A stretch of 20,931 nucleotides of DNA from DSNY01 sp037446035. GTDB lineage: Bacteria > Pseudomonadota > Gammaproteobacteria > Burkholderiales > Burkholderiaceae_F. Shown here in pieces: positions 1 through 8,383 of the stretch. The position numbers were made by a program, and so were the translations under genes. Every line of letters starts with the position of its first letter. Position 1 is the stretch's first letter. The stretch is from assembly GCA_037446035.1 (NCBI GenBank), contig JBBIJJ010000048.1, positions 1 to 20,931 of the forward strand, given 5' to 3'. The notes below the pieces were generated by a model. It made no database searches, was not told the DNA's origin, and saw only the letters and a program-made list of their open reading frames with translations.

Positions 1-1134
1 CTCGCTCTTGTCGGCGGTGCCGTCGGGCTTGAGCGACACGAAGTTGATCAGCGCGCCGCTCGGCGTGGTGCGGTTCCACGAGCCGTGCGCGGCGACGAAG
101 ATGCCGCCCTGATACTTGGCCGGGAACATCTTGCCGGTATAGAAAGTCATGCCGAGCTGCGCCTGATGGGCCGGGAACTCGATCTGCGGCGGCGTCCAGG
201 CCGCTGGCGCCTTCATGTCCTTCAGATCCGGCGCCGCCGCGGTGCCCGCGATCTGGACATTCCGCCCGTGGATGAACGGATAGCCGAAGTGCTCGCGCGG
301 CTTCGTGACCCGGTTCAGCTCGCCCGGCGGCGTGTCATCGCCCATGCCGTCGGTCTGGTTATCGGTGAACCAGAGCGTCTTGTCTTTCGGGTTGAAGTCC
401 TGGCCGACCGAGTTGCGCACGCCGACGGCAACCACCTCGCGCTTGCTGCCGTCGAACGGGTTCAGACGGATGATGCCGCCGATACCGAGCTTCTCGTACA
501 GCGCGACCTTCTCGCGCGGTTGCACGTTGTACGGCTGCCCCAGCGTGACGTACAGCATGCCGTCCGGGCCGACGCGACAGGTGCGCGCGCCGTGGTTGAA
601 GCTCTCTTCCTCGACCGGGATTAGCCCGCCCTGCGGCACGACCTCGATCACCGCGACGTCGGGACCCTCATAGAAGAACTCGGCGGCGGGGAAGTTCAGC
701 ACCCGGTTGTGCTCGACCACGATCAGGAAGCCGTCGCGGGTCCAGCACACGCCGTTGGGCACGGTGAACTTCAGCGACGGCGCGAACGGCTTCACTTCGT
801 CGGCGACCATGTCGCCGTTGCGATCGGTCACCGCCCACACCGTCGTCTTGCGCGTGCCGACGAATAGCATGTTGGTGCTGGGGGCCACCGCCATGTGGCG
901 CGCGTCCGGAACGATCGCGTACAGCTCGATCTTGAATCCGGGCGGCAGCTTGATGCGCTTGAGGTTCTCGCGGATGGCGTCCGCGTTCTTGCCCGTTTGC
1001 GGCACGACCGGGATGTTCAGATCGGTGCCGGATACCTTGAACTGCTTGAGCTTTTCGAGATTTGGCTGCGCGTGGGTCGGCGCGGCCACTGCCAGAGCGA
1101 CCGCGACGGCGGCCGCCTTTAACGTGCTTCTCAT
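1..1134 (-). CDS. PQQ-dependent sorbosone/aldose dehydrogenase-like beta-propeller (partial, C-terminus off window)
   Basis: The reading frame is open from ATG at 1134 to the left edge (378 codons, no stop). AGGAG lies 6 nt before the ATG. Residues 1 to about 22 form a signal peptide (MRSTLKAAAVAVALAVAAPTHA, AxA-like cleavage before QPN), so the enzyme is probably periplasmic. Visible family hallmarks are FNHGARTCRVGPDGMLYVTLG (the His is the likely catalytic base), then LNPFDGSKREVVAVGVRNS, then LWFTDNQTDGMGDDTPPGEL, and near the window edge AAHGSWNR. The last is typical of the L-sorbosone dehydrogenase branch of soluble PQQ dehydrogenases. Such enzymes oxidise sugars or aldehydes and pass electrons to the respiratory chain; the substrate here cannot be told. 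The 5' flank is only 64 bp before an IS element in the same orientation, so its native promoter may have been separated from it. Confidence 0.85.
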   Translation of the reverse strand, partial: MRSTLKAAAVAVALAVAAPTHAQPNLEKLKQFKVSGTDLNIPVVPQTGKNADAIRENLKRIKLPPGFKIELYAIVPDARHMAVAPSTNMLFVGTRKTTVWAVTDRNGDMVADEVKPFAPSLKFTVPNGVCWTRDGFLIVVEHNRVLNFPAAEFFYEGPDVAVIEVVPQGGLIPVEEESFNHGARTCRVGPDGMLYVTLGQPYNVQPREKVALYEKLGIGGIIRLNPFDGSKREVVAVGVRNSVGQDFNPKDKTLWFTDNQTDGMGDDTPPGELNRVTKPREHFGYPFIHGRNVQIAGTAAAPDLKDMKAPAAWTPPQIEFPAHQAQLGMTFYTGKMFPAKYQGGIFVAAHGSWNRTTPSGALINFVSLKPDGTADKSE

Positions 1135-1195
1135 GAACGTCTCCTGTCCGGTTTGTCGTTGTTGTCGTCGCGTTCGCAGCGCGACGCGACGACTC

Positions 1196-1198
1196 TAA
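1196..1198. repeat. Left target-site duplication (TAA) of the IS5-family element
   Basis: TAA immediately precedes the left inverted repeat and is repeated immediately after the right inverted repeat at 2131-2133. A 3-bp TNA-type duplication is usual for several IS5 subgroups. Confidence 0.75.
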
Positions 1199-1202
1199 GA
1201 AC

Positions 1203-1628
1203 TTATCCGTAAATTATGTTGACTTTCAGCGGCACCTTGCGGAACGCGATGATGGCGGCCGCCAGGTGGGTGAGGGCGACGAAGCTGCGCTTGAGTTTTT
1301 CGTAACGCACGAGCAGTTTGCGGAAGCGGTTCAACCAACTGTGGCAGACCTCGACGACCCAGCGGCGAGCCTTTTTCTTGGGGTGGCGCCGCTGGCGCTG
1401 CGCTGGTGGGTGTGGATCGGCAACATGAGCGATGTAGCCGTGCCGATCGATGATGCCGAAGTTCTCGGCGCTGCGGTAGCCGGCGTCAGCACACAGGTGC
1501 TTGCTGCGCCGTTTCGGCGGACAGGGGCGCGTAACGGCAATGGCGCTGAGCACCGCATCGAGACGCTGGCCGTCATTGACGTTGGCCGCGGTCACGATGA
1601 TCGACAACGGGACGCCACGGCCGTCCAC
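1203..1628 (-). CDS. IS5-family transposase, second frame (orfB)
   Basis: This is the C-terminal catalytic half of the transposase, annotated from the GTG at 1628, although expression probably comes from frameshifting out of orfA rather than from this codon. It holds the second catalytic Asp (LCADAGYRS, residue 48 of this frame) and the catalytic Glu (ARRWVVEVCHSWLNRFRKL, residue 93), followed by the conserved RYEKL segment. Its TAA stop lies inside the left inverted repeat, as in many compact IS5 elements. All catalytic residues remain, so I favour programmed frameshifting over decay; activity cannot be shown from sequence. Confidence 0.85.
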   Translation of the reverse strand: MDGRGVPLSIIVTAANVNDGQRLDAVLSAIAVTRPCPPKRRSKHLCADAGYRSAENFGIIDRHGYIAHVADPHPPAQRQRRHPKKKARRWVVEVCHSWLNRFRKLLVRYEKLKRSFVALTHLAAAIIAFRKVPLKVNIIYG

Positions 1629-2064
1629 CAGAAGGTGGCGTTTGCTTCCTTTTTTTCCCCCGATCGGTCGGATTCGGACCGACGCCTTCCTGAGCCAGCG
1701 GCGCCTTCATCAACGCCCCGTCGATGCTTTGCCATCGCCAGGCAATGCCCGCCATCTCGTCGTACTCGGCCAGCCCAGCCTTCCACAGCGCCTCGAAGAA
1801 GCCCGCCCGCTCCCATTCCAGGAAGCGTTTGTGCACGGCGCTGGCGCTGCCGAAGCGCTCGCGCGGCAGCGCTTTCCACTGGCAGCCGGTGCGCAACACG
1901 TAGACGATGGCCTCGAAGACCAGCCGCGATGGCTTCGGCGGCCGCCCGGCGCCAGGCTTGCGCACGTACCGCTTGCCCGGGTCCACCCGGCGCGGCGGAA
2001 TCAGCGGTTCGACTCGTTGCCAGAATGCATCCGTCACTGTCCAAGATTCGGCTCGCTTGGCCAC
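1573..2064 (-). CDS. IS5-family transposase, first frame (orfA)
   Basis: This is the N-terminal half of the transposase, from ATG at 2064. It carries the usual IS5 start region (WTVTDAFWQRVEPLIPP), the RTGCQWKALPRE motif and the first catalytic Asp at residue 115 (WQSIDGALMKAP). Homology to the family runs up to DRGKK (residue 138). The following residues of this frame do not look like transposase, because the conserved GSKRHLLVDGRG continuation is found in the +1 frame. The junction is the heptamer AAAAAAA (T run 1650-1656 on the plus strand) preceded by five G. A +1 shift, or transcriptional slippage losing one A, would give a fusion of about 286 aa with orfB, a normal length for this group. 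Confidence 0.85.
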   Translation of the reverse strand: MAKRAESWTVTDAFWQRVEPLIPPRRVDPGKRYVRKPGAGRPPKPSRLVFEAIVYVLRTGCQWKALPRERFGSASAVHKRFLEWERAGFFEALWKAGLAEYDEMAGIAWRWQSIDGALMKAPLAQEGVGPNPTDRGKKRKQTPPSGGRPWRPVVDHRDRGQRQ

Positions 2065-2211
2065 GGCTTCGCTCCAACGCCGCCCACTGCACGGCTCGGA
2101 ATAGAAGTATATCTATTTACGGATAAGCTCTAAGCAGCGACCGCTACCGACGCAATCGGAGCGCCGCCCGCGCACGCGCCGGAGTATCCCGCGAAGACGC
2201 GAGCTGGCCAC

Positions 2212-2646
2212 TCAACGCACGACGAGCACGGGACATTCGGCGTGCGTGAGCACGCGCTGCGTCTCGCTGCCGAGCAGCACGGCGCCGAGCCCGCGGCGGC
2301 CGTGCGAAGCCATCACGATCAGATCGCAGCCGGCGTCACGTGCGGCGTCGATGATCGCCCGGTAAGGCGCCGACGATTCGGCCATGCGCGCTTCGTAGGC
2401 AAGCCCCGCCGCGCGCGCAGCGCGCTCGACCCCCGCGAGCCGATCGTTGGCCATCGCCGCCGCGTGCGCCTGGAAATCGTTGTAGGCGGCCGGACTGAAC
2501 TCGCCGACCGCCGCGTAGGGATAGGCCTCGACGGCGGTCATGCCGACGATGCCGGCACCGACCGTCTTTGCAAGCTGCACGGCCACGCCGATCGCCTTGT
2601 TCGACAGCTCGGAGCCGTCGGTGGCGACGAGGATCTTCTTGAACAT
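2212..2646 (-). CDS. UspA-family universal stress protein
   Basis: The protein has 144 aa and begins MFKKILVATDGS, the standard UspA start. A longer in-frame extension to 2742 exists, but the ATG at 2646 is chosen because GGAGG lies 6-7 nt upstream and family homology starts there. The C-terminal half carries the nucleotide-binding signature: ASHGRRG, then GS after nine residues from the HG glycine, then CPVLVVR. This points to the ATP-binding subclass, though the first Gly of the classical motif is Ala. Universal stress proteins are cytoplasmic dimers supporting survival under starvation, low oxygen or membrane stress. It lies downstream of atpC on the same strand but probably has its own promoter, given the FNR-like palindrome at 2708-2721. 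Confidence 0.92.
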   Translation of the reverse strand: MFKKILVATDGSELSNKAIGVAVQLAKTVGAGIVGMTAVEAYPYAAVGEFSPAAYNDFQAHAAAMANDRLAGVERAARAAGLAYEARMAESSAPYRAIIDAARDAGCDLIVMASHGRRGLGAVLLGSETQRVLTHAECPVLVVR

Positions 2647-2704
2647 CGCTGCCTCCGCAGAAAAGCCCGTTCGCTGGACCTCAATGCCGCGTGCCGCGCG
2701 TGCG

Positions 2705-2724
2705 CGCTTGACGGCGGTCAAGCG
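2705..2724 (-). promoter_or_regulatory. FNR/ANR-like palindromic operator upstream of the universal stress gene
   Basis: TTGAC-GGCG-GTCAA at 2708-2721 is a perfect inverted repeat, extending to 8-bp arms (CGCTTGAC and GTCAAGCG). FNR/ANR/DNR regulators recognise TTGAT/C-N4-A/GTCAA. The centre lies 68 bp upstream of the start codon. If it sits at the usual -41.5, transcription would begin near 2673 and leave a leader of about 27 nt with the Shine-Dalgarno in it. I see no clear -10 in that place. Usp genes are commonly under oxygen-responsive control in beta- and gammaproteobacteria. A T tract is lacking on both sides, which argues against a terminator. Confidence 0.45.
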
Positions 2725-2745
2725 TCGGAACGTGCGGTCCAACGC

Positions 2746-2766
2746 AAAGGGGCAGCGCCCGCTGCC
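2746..2766 (-). terminator. Possible weak terminator after atpC
   Basis: On the minus strand a GGCAGC-GGGC-GCTGCC stem-loop starts about 32 nt after the atpC stop and is followed by CCTTT. The stem is GC-rich but only 6 bp and the T tract is short, so termination may be partial. Confidence 0.35.
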
Positions 2767-2797
2767 ACTTGCGATCGTACCCGAGTGCCGCGGCGCG

Positions 2798-3214
2798 CTA
2801 CTTGCCGCGCAGCCTGCGGATCGCAGCGAGCTGCGCGGCGAGCGCCGACATCTCGGCCTCGACCTTCGCGATCTCCAGTTCGCTGGTGGCGTTCTTGCGC
2901 GCTTCTTCGGCGCGCTTGAGCGCCTCCTGCGCCTTCGCCTCGTCTAGATCCTTGCCGCGGATCGCCGTGTCGGCGAGCACGGTGACGACGTTGGGCTGAA
3001 CCTCGAGGATCCCGCCGGCGACGAACACCTGTTCCTCTTCGGTCCTGCCGGCCGGCTTGATCCGGACCACACCGGGCTTGATGCGCGTGATCAGCGGCGC
3101 GTGGCGCGGATAGATGCCGAGTTCGCCGGCTTCGCCCGGCAGCACGACGAATTCCGCTTCGCCGGCGAAGATGTTCTCCTCGGCGCTGACGACGTCGACG
3201 TGGATGGTGGCCAT
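2798..3214 (-). CDS. atpC: F1Fo ATP synthase subunit epsilon
   Basis: The 138-aa product is the last gene of the operon. Residues 1 to about 85 form the N-terminal beta-sandwich (HVDVVSAEENIFAGEAEFVVLPGEAGELGIYP is the conserved opening), followed by the charged two-helix C-terminal domain (from about 90 on, rich in Ala, Glu, Lys and Arg). Epsilon is part of the central rotor stalk with gamma and acts as an intrinsic inhibitor of ATP hydrolysis through its C-terminal helices. Length is normal. The start is supported by GAGG 8 nt upstream and by a 16-nt gap after atpD, consistent with co-transcription. Confidence 0.97.
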   Translation of the reverse strand: MATIHVDVVSAEENIFAGEAEFVVLPGEAGELGIYPRHAPLITRIKPGVVRIKPAGRTEEEQVFVAGGILEVQPNVVTVLADTAIRGKDLDEAKAQEALKRAEEARKNATSELEIAKVEAEMSALAAQLAAIRRLRGK

Positions 3215-3230
3215 GGAGATCCCTCGCCGC

Positions 3231-4655
3231 CTACTGCAGCTTCTTCGCTTTCTCGAACGCCTCGTCGATCGTGCCGACCATGTAGAACGCCTGCTCGGGC
3301 AGCGCGTCGCACTCGCCGTCGACGATCATCCTGAAACCGCGGATCGTTTCCTTCAGCGGCACGTACTTGCCGGGCGAGCCGGTGAACACCTCGGCGACGT
3401 GGAACGGCTGCGACAGGAAGCGCTGGATCTTGCGCGCGCGCGCCACTGCGAGCTTGTCTTCGGGCGACAGTTCGTCCATGCCAAGGATCGCGATGATGTC
3501 GCGCAGCTCCTTGTAGCGCTGCAGGGTGGCCTGCACGCGCCGCGTGGTGGTGTAGTGCTCCTCGCCGATCACGTTCGGGTCGATCTGCCGCGACGTCGAA
3601 TCGAGCGGATCGACCGCCGGATAGATGCCCAGCGCGGCAATGTCGCGCGACAGCACCACCGTGGCGTCGAGGTGGCCGAAGGTCGTCGCCGGCGACGGGT
3701 CGGTCAGGTCGTCGGCCGGAACGTACACCGCCTGGATCGAGGTGATCGACCCGGTCTTGGTCGACGTGATGCGCTCCTGCAGCTTGCCCATCTCCTCGGC
3801 GAGCGTCGGCTGATAACCGACGGCGGAGGGCATACGGCCGAGCAGCGCCGACACTTCGGTGCCGGCGAGCGTGTAGCGGTAAATGTTGTCGACGAAAAAC
3901 AGGATGTCGCGGCCTTCGTCGCGAAAGCGCTCGGCCATCGTCAGTCCCGTCAGGCCGACGCGCAGGCGGTTGCCCGGCGGCTCGTTCATCTGGCCGAAGA
4001 CCATCGCGACCTTCGACTTCGACAGGTCCTCCTGCACGATGACCCTGGCCTCGGACATCTCGTGATAGAAGTCGTTGCCCTCGCGCGTGCGCTCGCCGAC
4101 GCCGGCGAACACCGACAGACCGGCATGTTCCTTGGCGATGTTGTTGATCAGTTCGAGCATGTTGACGGTCTTGCCCACGCCCGCGCCGCCGAACAGCCCG
4201 ACCTTGCCGCCCTTGGCGAACGGGCACACCAGGTCGATGACCTTGATGCCGGTCTCGAGCAGTTCGATCGAAGGCGACAGTTCGTCGAACTTCGGCGCCG
4301 GCTGGTGGATCGGTCGAAACTCGTCGCTCTTGATCGGGCCGCGCTCGTCGATCGGGCGGCCGAGCACGTCCATCACACGCCCCAGCACGCCCGGGCCGAC
4401 CGGCACCTTGATGTTGTCGCCGGTGTTGCGCACCTTCATGCCGCGCTTGAGCCCGTCGGAGGAGCCGAGCGCGATCGTGCGCACGACGCCGTCGCCGAGC
4501 TGCTGCTGCACCTCGAAGGTCAGCCCCTGTTCGACGAGCTTGTTGCCCGGGTCGACCTCGAGCACCAGCGCGTCGTACACCTTCGGCATCTGCTCGCGCG
4601 GGAACTCCACGTCCACGACCGCGCCGATGCACTGAACAATGGTTCCGGTTGGCAT
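3231..4655 (-). CDS. atpD: F1Fo ATP synthase subunit beta (catalytic)
   Basis: The product has 474 aa and is the catalytic F1 subunit, which makes ATP from ADP and phosphate. The Walker A motif GGAGVGKT lies at residues 156-163, followed by VFAGVGERTREGNDFY, with the catalytic Glu in GER. The conserved tail FYMVGTIDEAFEKAKKL is present. The frame is open 11 codons further upstream, but MPTGTIVQCIGAVVDVEFP is the family start and GAGG precedes the ATG at 4655. Unlike the other junctions of this operon, it is separated from atpG by 228 bp holding a long palindromic repeat and an atpG-tail remnant. It is followed closely by atpC. Confidence 0.98.
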   Translation of the reverse strand: MPTGTIVQCIGAVVDVEFPREQMPKVYDALVLEVDPGNKLVEQGLTFEVQQQLGDGVVRTIALGSSDGLKRGMKVRNTGDNIKVPVGPGVLGRVMDVLGRPIDERGPIKSDEFRPIHQPAPKFDELSPSIELLETGIKVIDLVCPFAKGGKVGLFGGAGVGKTVNMLELINNIAKEHAGLSVFAGVGERTREGNDFYHEMSEARVIVQEDLSKSKVAMVFGQMNEPPGNRLRVGLTGLTMAERFRDEGRDILFFVDNIYRYTLAGTEVSALLGRMPSAVGYQPTLAEEMGKLQERITSTKTGSITSIQAVYVPADDLTDPSPATTFGHLDATVVLSRDIAALGIYPAVDPLDSTSRQIDPNVIGEEHYTTTRRVQATLQRYKELRDIIAILGMDELSPEDKLAVARARKIQRFLSQPFHVAEVFTGSPGKYVPLKETIRGFRMIVDGECDALPEQAFYMVGTIDEAFEKAKKLQ

Positions 4656-4681
4656 GTTTACCTCGGTTTCAAAGCTCTTGT

Positions 4682-4757
4682 TCACCACAGAGGCACAGAG
4701 GGCGCGGAGGAAAAATCTTCCTGCTCTTCTCTGTGCTCTCTGTGCCTCTGTGGTTCA
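4682..4757. repeat. Palindromic dispersed repeat (CCACAGAGGCACAGAG type), copy 1, inside the atp operon
   Basis: CCACAGAGGCACAGAG at 4685-4700 is matched by its exact reverse complement at 4738-4753, giving a 16-bp perfect stem around a 37-bp spacer with further partial pairing. From memory, this CCTCTGTG/CACAGAG palindrome recurs in intergenic regions of many unrelated bacteria and is often mistranslated as 'ALCALCASVV' or 'HRGTEGAE' peptides. A diverged second copy is at 18055-18190. In the atpG-atpD transcript it would form a large hairpin ending about 30 nt before the atpD start. Confidence 0.8.
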
Positions 4758-4769
4758 TTCGTCCTTGCC

Positions 4770-4805
4770 TTACGCCACCGCGGCGGCGGCGCCGACGATC
4801 TGGCT
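4770..4805 (-). pseudogene. Vestigial second AtpG C-terminus
   Basis: Read on the minus strand this stretch encodes SQIVGAAAAVA followed by TAA. The intact atpG just upstream ends SEIVGGAAAVA followed by TAG, so 9 of 11 residues plus the stop position match, with mostly synonymous codon differences. It looks like debris of a displaced or replaced atpG 3' end left in the atpG-atpD gap. The match is short and Ala-rich, so chance cannot be excluded. Confidence 0.45.
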
Positions 4806-4883
4806 CCGGCCGCTCGCGCCTGCTCGCTTAACGTTCGCTTCGCTCACATGAGTCTCGCCGAATCGTCGGGGTTCGCTGCCCGA

Positions 4884-5765
4884 CTACGCAACGGCCGCCG
4901 CGCCCCCGACGATTTCGGAGATTTCCTTCGTGATGCCGGCCTGGCGCGTCTTGTTGTAGACGAGCTGCAGCTCCTCGATCAGCTTCTTGGCGTTGTCCGA
5001 GGCCGCCTTCATCGCAACCATGCGCGCGCTCTGCTCGCTCGCCATGTTCTCGGCGACCGCCTGGTAGATCAGCGCCTCGACGTAACGCGTCATCAGCTCG
5101 TCGATCACGCGCTGCGCGTCGGGCTCGTACAGGTAGTCCCACGCGTACGCGCGCTTTTCTTCCTCGCTCTGCGCCAGCCGATCGGCCGACAGCGGCAGCA
5201 GCTGTTCGATCACCGGCTCCTGTTTCATCGTGTTGATGAAGCGCGAATACGCCAGGTAGACCGCGTCGAGCCTGCCTTCGGCGTACGCGTCGAGCTGCAC
5301 CTTCATCGGCCCGATCAGCTTCTCCAGATGCGGCCGGTCGCCCAGCTGCACGACATGCGAAACCACGTTCGCGTTCAGCCGCTGCAGAAAGCCGTAACCC
5401 TTGTTGCCGATCGCGGTCGCCTGGCACTTCACGCCTTCGGCTTCCCACTGCTTGATGCGCAGCAGAGTGGCGCGCTGGATGTTGGTGTTCAGCCCGCCGC
5501 ACAGGCCCTTGTCGGTCGACACCAGGATCAGGCCGACGTTGCGGATCTCGCCGCGCTTGACGACGAAGGGGTGGCGGTACTCGGGGTTCGCGGTCGCCAA
5601 GTGCGCGACGATGTTGCGGATCTTGTCGCCGTACGGACGCGCGTGGCGCATCCGGTCCTGCGCCTTGCGCATCTTGCTCGCTGCGACCATCTCCATCGCC
5701 TTCGTGATCTTGCGCGTGTTCTGCACGCTTTTGATCTTGCCGCGGATCTCTTTAGTGCTCGGCAT
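4884..5765 (-). CDS. atpG: F1Fo ATP synthase subunit gamma
   Basis: The product has 293 aa and is the central rotor shaft that couples proton-driven c-ring rotation to beta-subunit catalysis. The N-terminal helix (KEIRGKIKSVQNTRKITKAMEMVAASKMRKAQ) and the C-terminal helix (YNKTRQAGITKEISEIVGG) that form the coiled coil are both intact. The middle Rossmann-like part contains the conserved STDKGLCGGLN. The start has GGAGA 6 nt upstream and lies 29 nt after atpA. The gene is followed by an unusually long 228-bp gap before atpD. Confidence 0.97.
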   Translation of the reverse strand: MPSTKEIRGKIKSVQNTRKITKAMEMVAASKMRKAQDRMRHARPYGDKIRNIVAHLATANPEYRHPFVVKRGEIRNVGLILVSTDKGLCGGLNTNIQRATLLRIKQWEAEGVKCQATAIGNKGYGFLQRLNANVVSHVVQLGDRPHLEKLIGPMKVQLDAYAEGRLDAVYLAYSRFINTMKQEPVIEQLLPLSADRLAQSEEEKRAYAWDYLYEPDAQRVIDELMTRYVEALIYQAVAENMASEQSARMVAMKAASDNAKKLIEELQLVYNKTRQAGITKEISEIVGGAAAVA

Positions 5766-5794
5766 GGACGTTCTCCGTCGGGCGGCTCAACGAA

Positions 5795-7336
<1,542 letters not shown>

Positions 7337-7357
7337 GTCCCAACTCCGAGTTCGTGT

Positions 7358-7909
7358 CTAGGCGGCGGTCAGCGTGGCGTGCATCTGCGCCAGCCGCGTC
7401 TTTACCGTGGTGTCGAGGACGTGGTCGCCGACCGTGACGCGCACGCCCCCGATCAGTGCGGGGTCGACTTTCACCTGCGGCTTGAGCTTGAGCCCGAACT
7501 TGCGCGCGAGCCCCCATAGCAGTTCGCTGACCTGCTGCTCGCTCAGCGGAAACGCGCTTTCGATCAGGCAGTCGGCCGCACCTTCGGCCTCGTTCTTCAG
7601 GCGGCGAAACTGCCGGGCGATCTCCGGCAGCGCGGCCACGCGGTCGTTGTCGATGACGAGCTTCAGGAAATTCTCGATGGCCGCCGACAGACGCGACTTC
7701 ACGAGCCCCGCGAGCAGCGCGTAAACCTGCTCCTTGGTGAGCTTTGGATCGCGCACCACCTGCGCGACGTCCGGATGCGCCACGACGGCGGCGATCTCGT
7801 CGATCACGGCCAGCCACTGGTCAAGCGCGCCGGCGGCAGACTGGTCGGCACGCGCCGCGGCAAACAGCGCCTCGGCGTACGGGCGGGCGATCGTCGATAG
7901 CTCGGCCAT
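7358..7909 (-). CDS. atpH: F1Fo ATP synthase subunit delta
   Basis: The product has 183 aa and is the OSCP-like subunit that joins F1 to the peripheral b stalk. It starts MAELSTIARPYAEALFAAA, the typical N-terminal helical-domain opening. The C-terminal domain ends GLKLKPQVKVDPALIGGVRVTVGDHVLDTTVKTRLAQM, the strongly conserved delta/OSCP signature. It starts only 3 nt after the atpF stop, so translation is probably coupled, and it is followed by atpA after 21 nt. Confidence 0.96.
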   Translation of the reverse strand: MAELSTIARPYAEALFAAARADQSAAGALDQWLAVIDEIAAVVAHPDVAQVVRDPKLTKEQVYALLAGLVKSRLSAAIENFLKLVIDNDRVAALPEIARQFRRLKNEAEGAADCLIESAFPLSEQQVSELLWGLARKFGLKLKPQVKVDPALIGGVRVTVGDHVLDTTVKTRLAQMHATLTAA

Positions 7910-7912
7910 GGC

Positions 7913-8383
7913 TTAAAGCTGCCCTTTGAGCTGCGCCAGCAGATCGGCGTGCACCTGCGGGTTGACCTCGCGCTTCAGGATCTGCTCGGCACCCGCGATG
8001 GCGAGCCTGGCGACTTCGTCGCGCAGCGCGGCCTTGACGCGCTGCATCTGCTGTTCGGCTTCGGCTTTCGCCGCCGCGATCAGCCGGTCACCTTCGGCTT
8101 TCGCGGCCTGCTTGGCCTCGTCGACGATCGCCTGCGCGCGCTTTTCGGTCTCGGCAACGATCGCCTGCGCCCTGGCGCGCGCATCGGCCTCGAGCTGGGC
8201 GATCCGCTTCTTCGCCTCCTCCAGGCTCTTGCTGCCGCGCTCGGCGGCGGCAAGCCCTTCGGCGATCTTCTTCTGCCGCTCGTCGAGGGCTCTGATCAGC
8301 GGCGGCCAGATGAACTTCATCGTCACCCAGGCGCCGATGAAGAACACGACGAGCTGGACGAACAGCGTTGCATTGATGTTCAT
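7913..8383 (-). CDS. atpF: F1Fo ATP synthase subunit b
   Basis: The product has 156 aa, the normal length, and is the peripheral stalk dimer subunit. The N-terminal membrane helix spans about residues 5-27 (ATLFVQLVVFFIGAWVTMKF), followed by IWPPLIRALDERQKKIAEGL and a long charged amphipathic coil rich in Ala, Glu, Lys and Arg. The frame is open further upstream, but the ATG at 8383 gives the family start MNINATL. There is no Shine-Dalgarno in the 9 nt directly before the ATG; instead a GNRA hairpin stands there with GGAGGAG on its far side, described separately. The atpE-atpF gap is 68 bp. Confidence 0.96.
   Translation of the reverse strand: MNINATLFVQLVVFFIGAWVTMKFIWPPLIRALDERQKKIAEGLAAAERGSKSLEEAKKRIAQLEADARARAQAIVAETEKRAQAIVDEAKQAAKAEGDRLIAAAKAEAEQQMQRVKAALRDEVARLAIAGAEQILKREVNPQVHADLLAQLKGQL

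Larger units (their letters stand above)
1199..2130 (-). mobile_element. Complete IS5-family (IS427-like) insertion sequence, 932 bp
   Basis: The terminal inverted repeats are 16 bp: GAACTTATCCGTAAAT at 1199-1214, and at 2115-2130 the reverse complement of GAGCTTATCCGTAAAT (15/16 identical). A TAA direct repeat flanks the element (1196-1198 and 2131-2133); it can be extended to CTAA if the terminal C at 2130 is counted as target. Size, short TNA-like duplication and two overlapping transposase frames fit the IS427/IS1031 side of the IS5 family. All three DDE residues are present. The near-identical ends and intact frames suggest a fairly recent insertion. It lies between the universal stress gene and the 5' end of the PQQ dehydrogenase, reading toward the latter. 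Confidence 0.9.

Noticed and set aside
1164..1193. Inverted repeat GTCGTCGCG/CGCGACGAC upstream of the PQQ dehydrogenase as a regulatory site
   Set aside because: Low-complexity GTC/CGA repeats in GC-rich DNA give such pairs easily; no T tract or known operator match.
1203..2064. IS transposase considered a pseudogene because of the frame change
   Set aside because: All DDE residues, both inverted repeats and the target duplication are intact, and the shift falls in an A7 run at a place where IS427-type elements commonly change frame.
2705..2724. Palindrome considered as the atp operon terminator
   Set aside because: No T tract on either side, symmetry matches an FNR-type operator, and a better (though weak) terminator-like stem with CCTTT is nearer to atpC at 2746-2766.
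4828..5502. Minus-strand frame overlapping atpG in another phase
   Set aside because: It lies on the same strand as atpG but out of phase, is Arg/Ala-rich, and has no Shine-Dalgarno.
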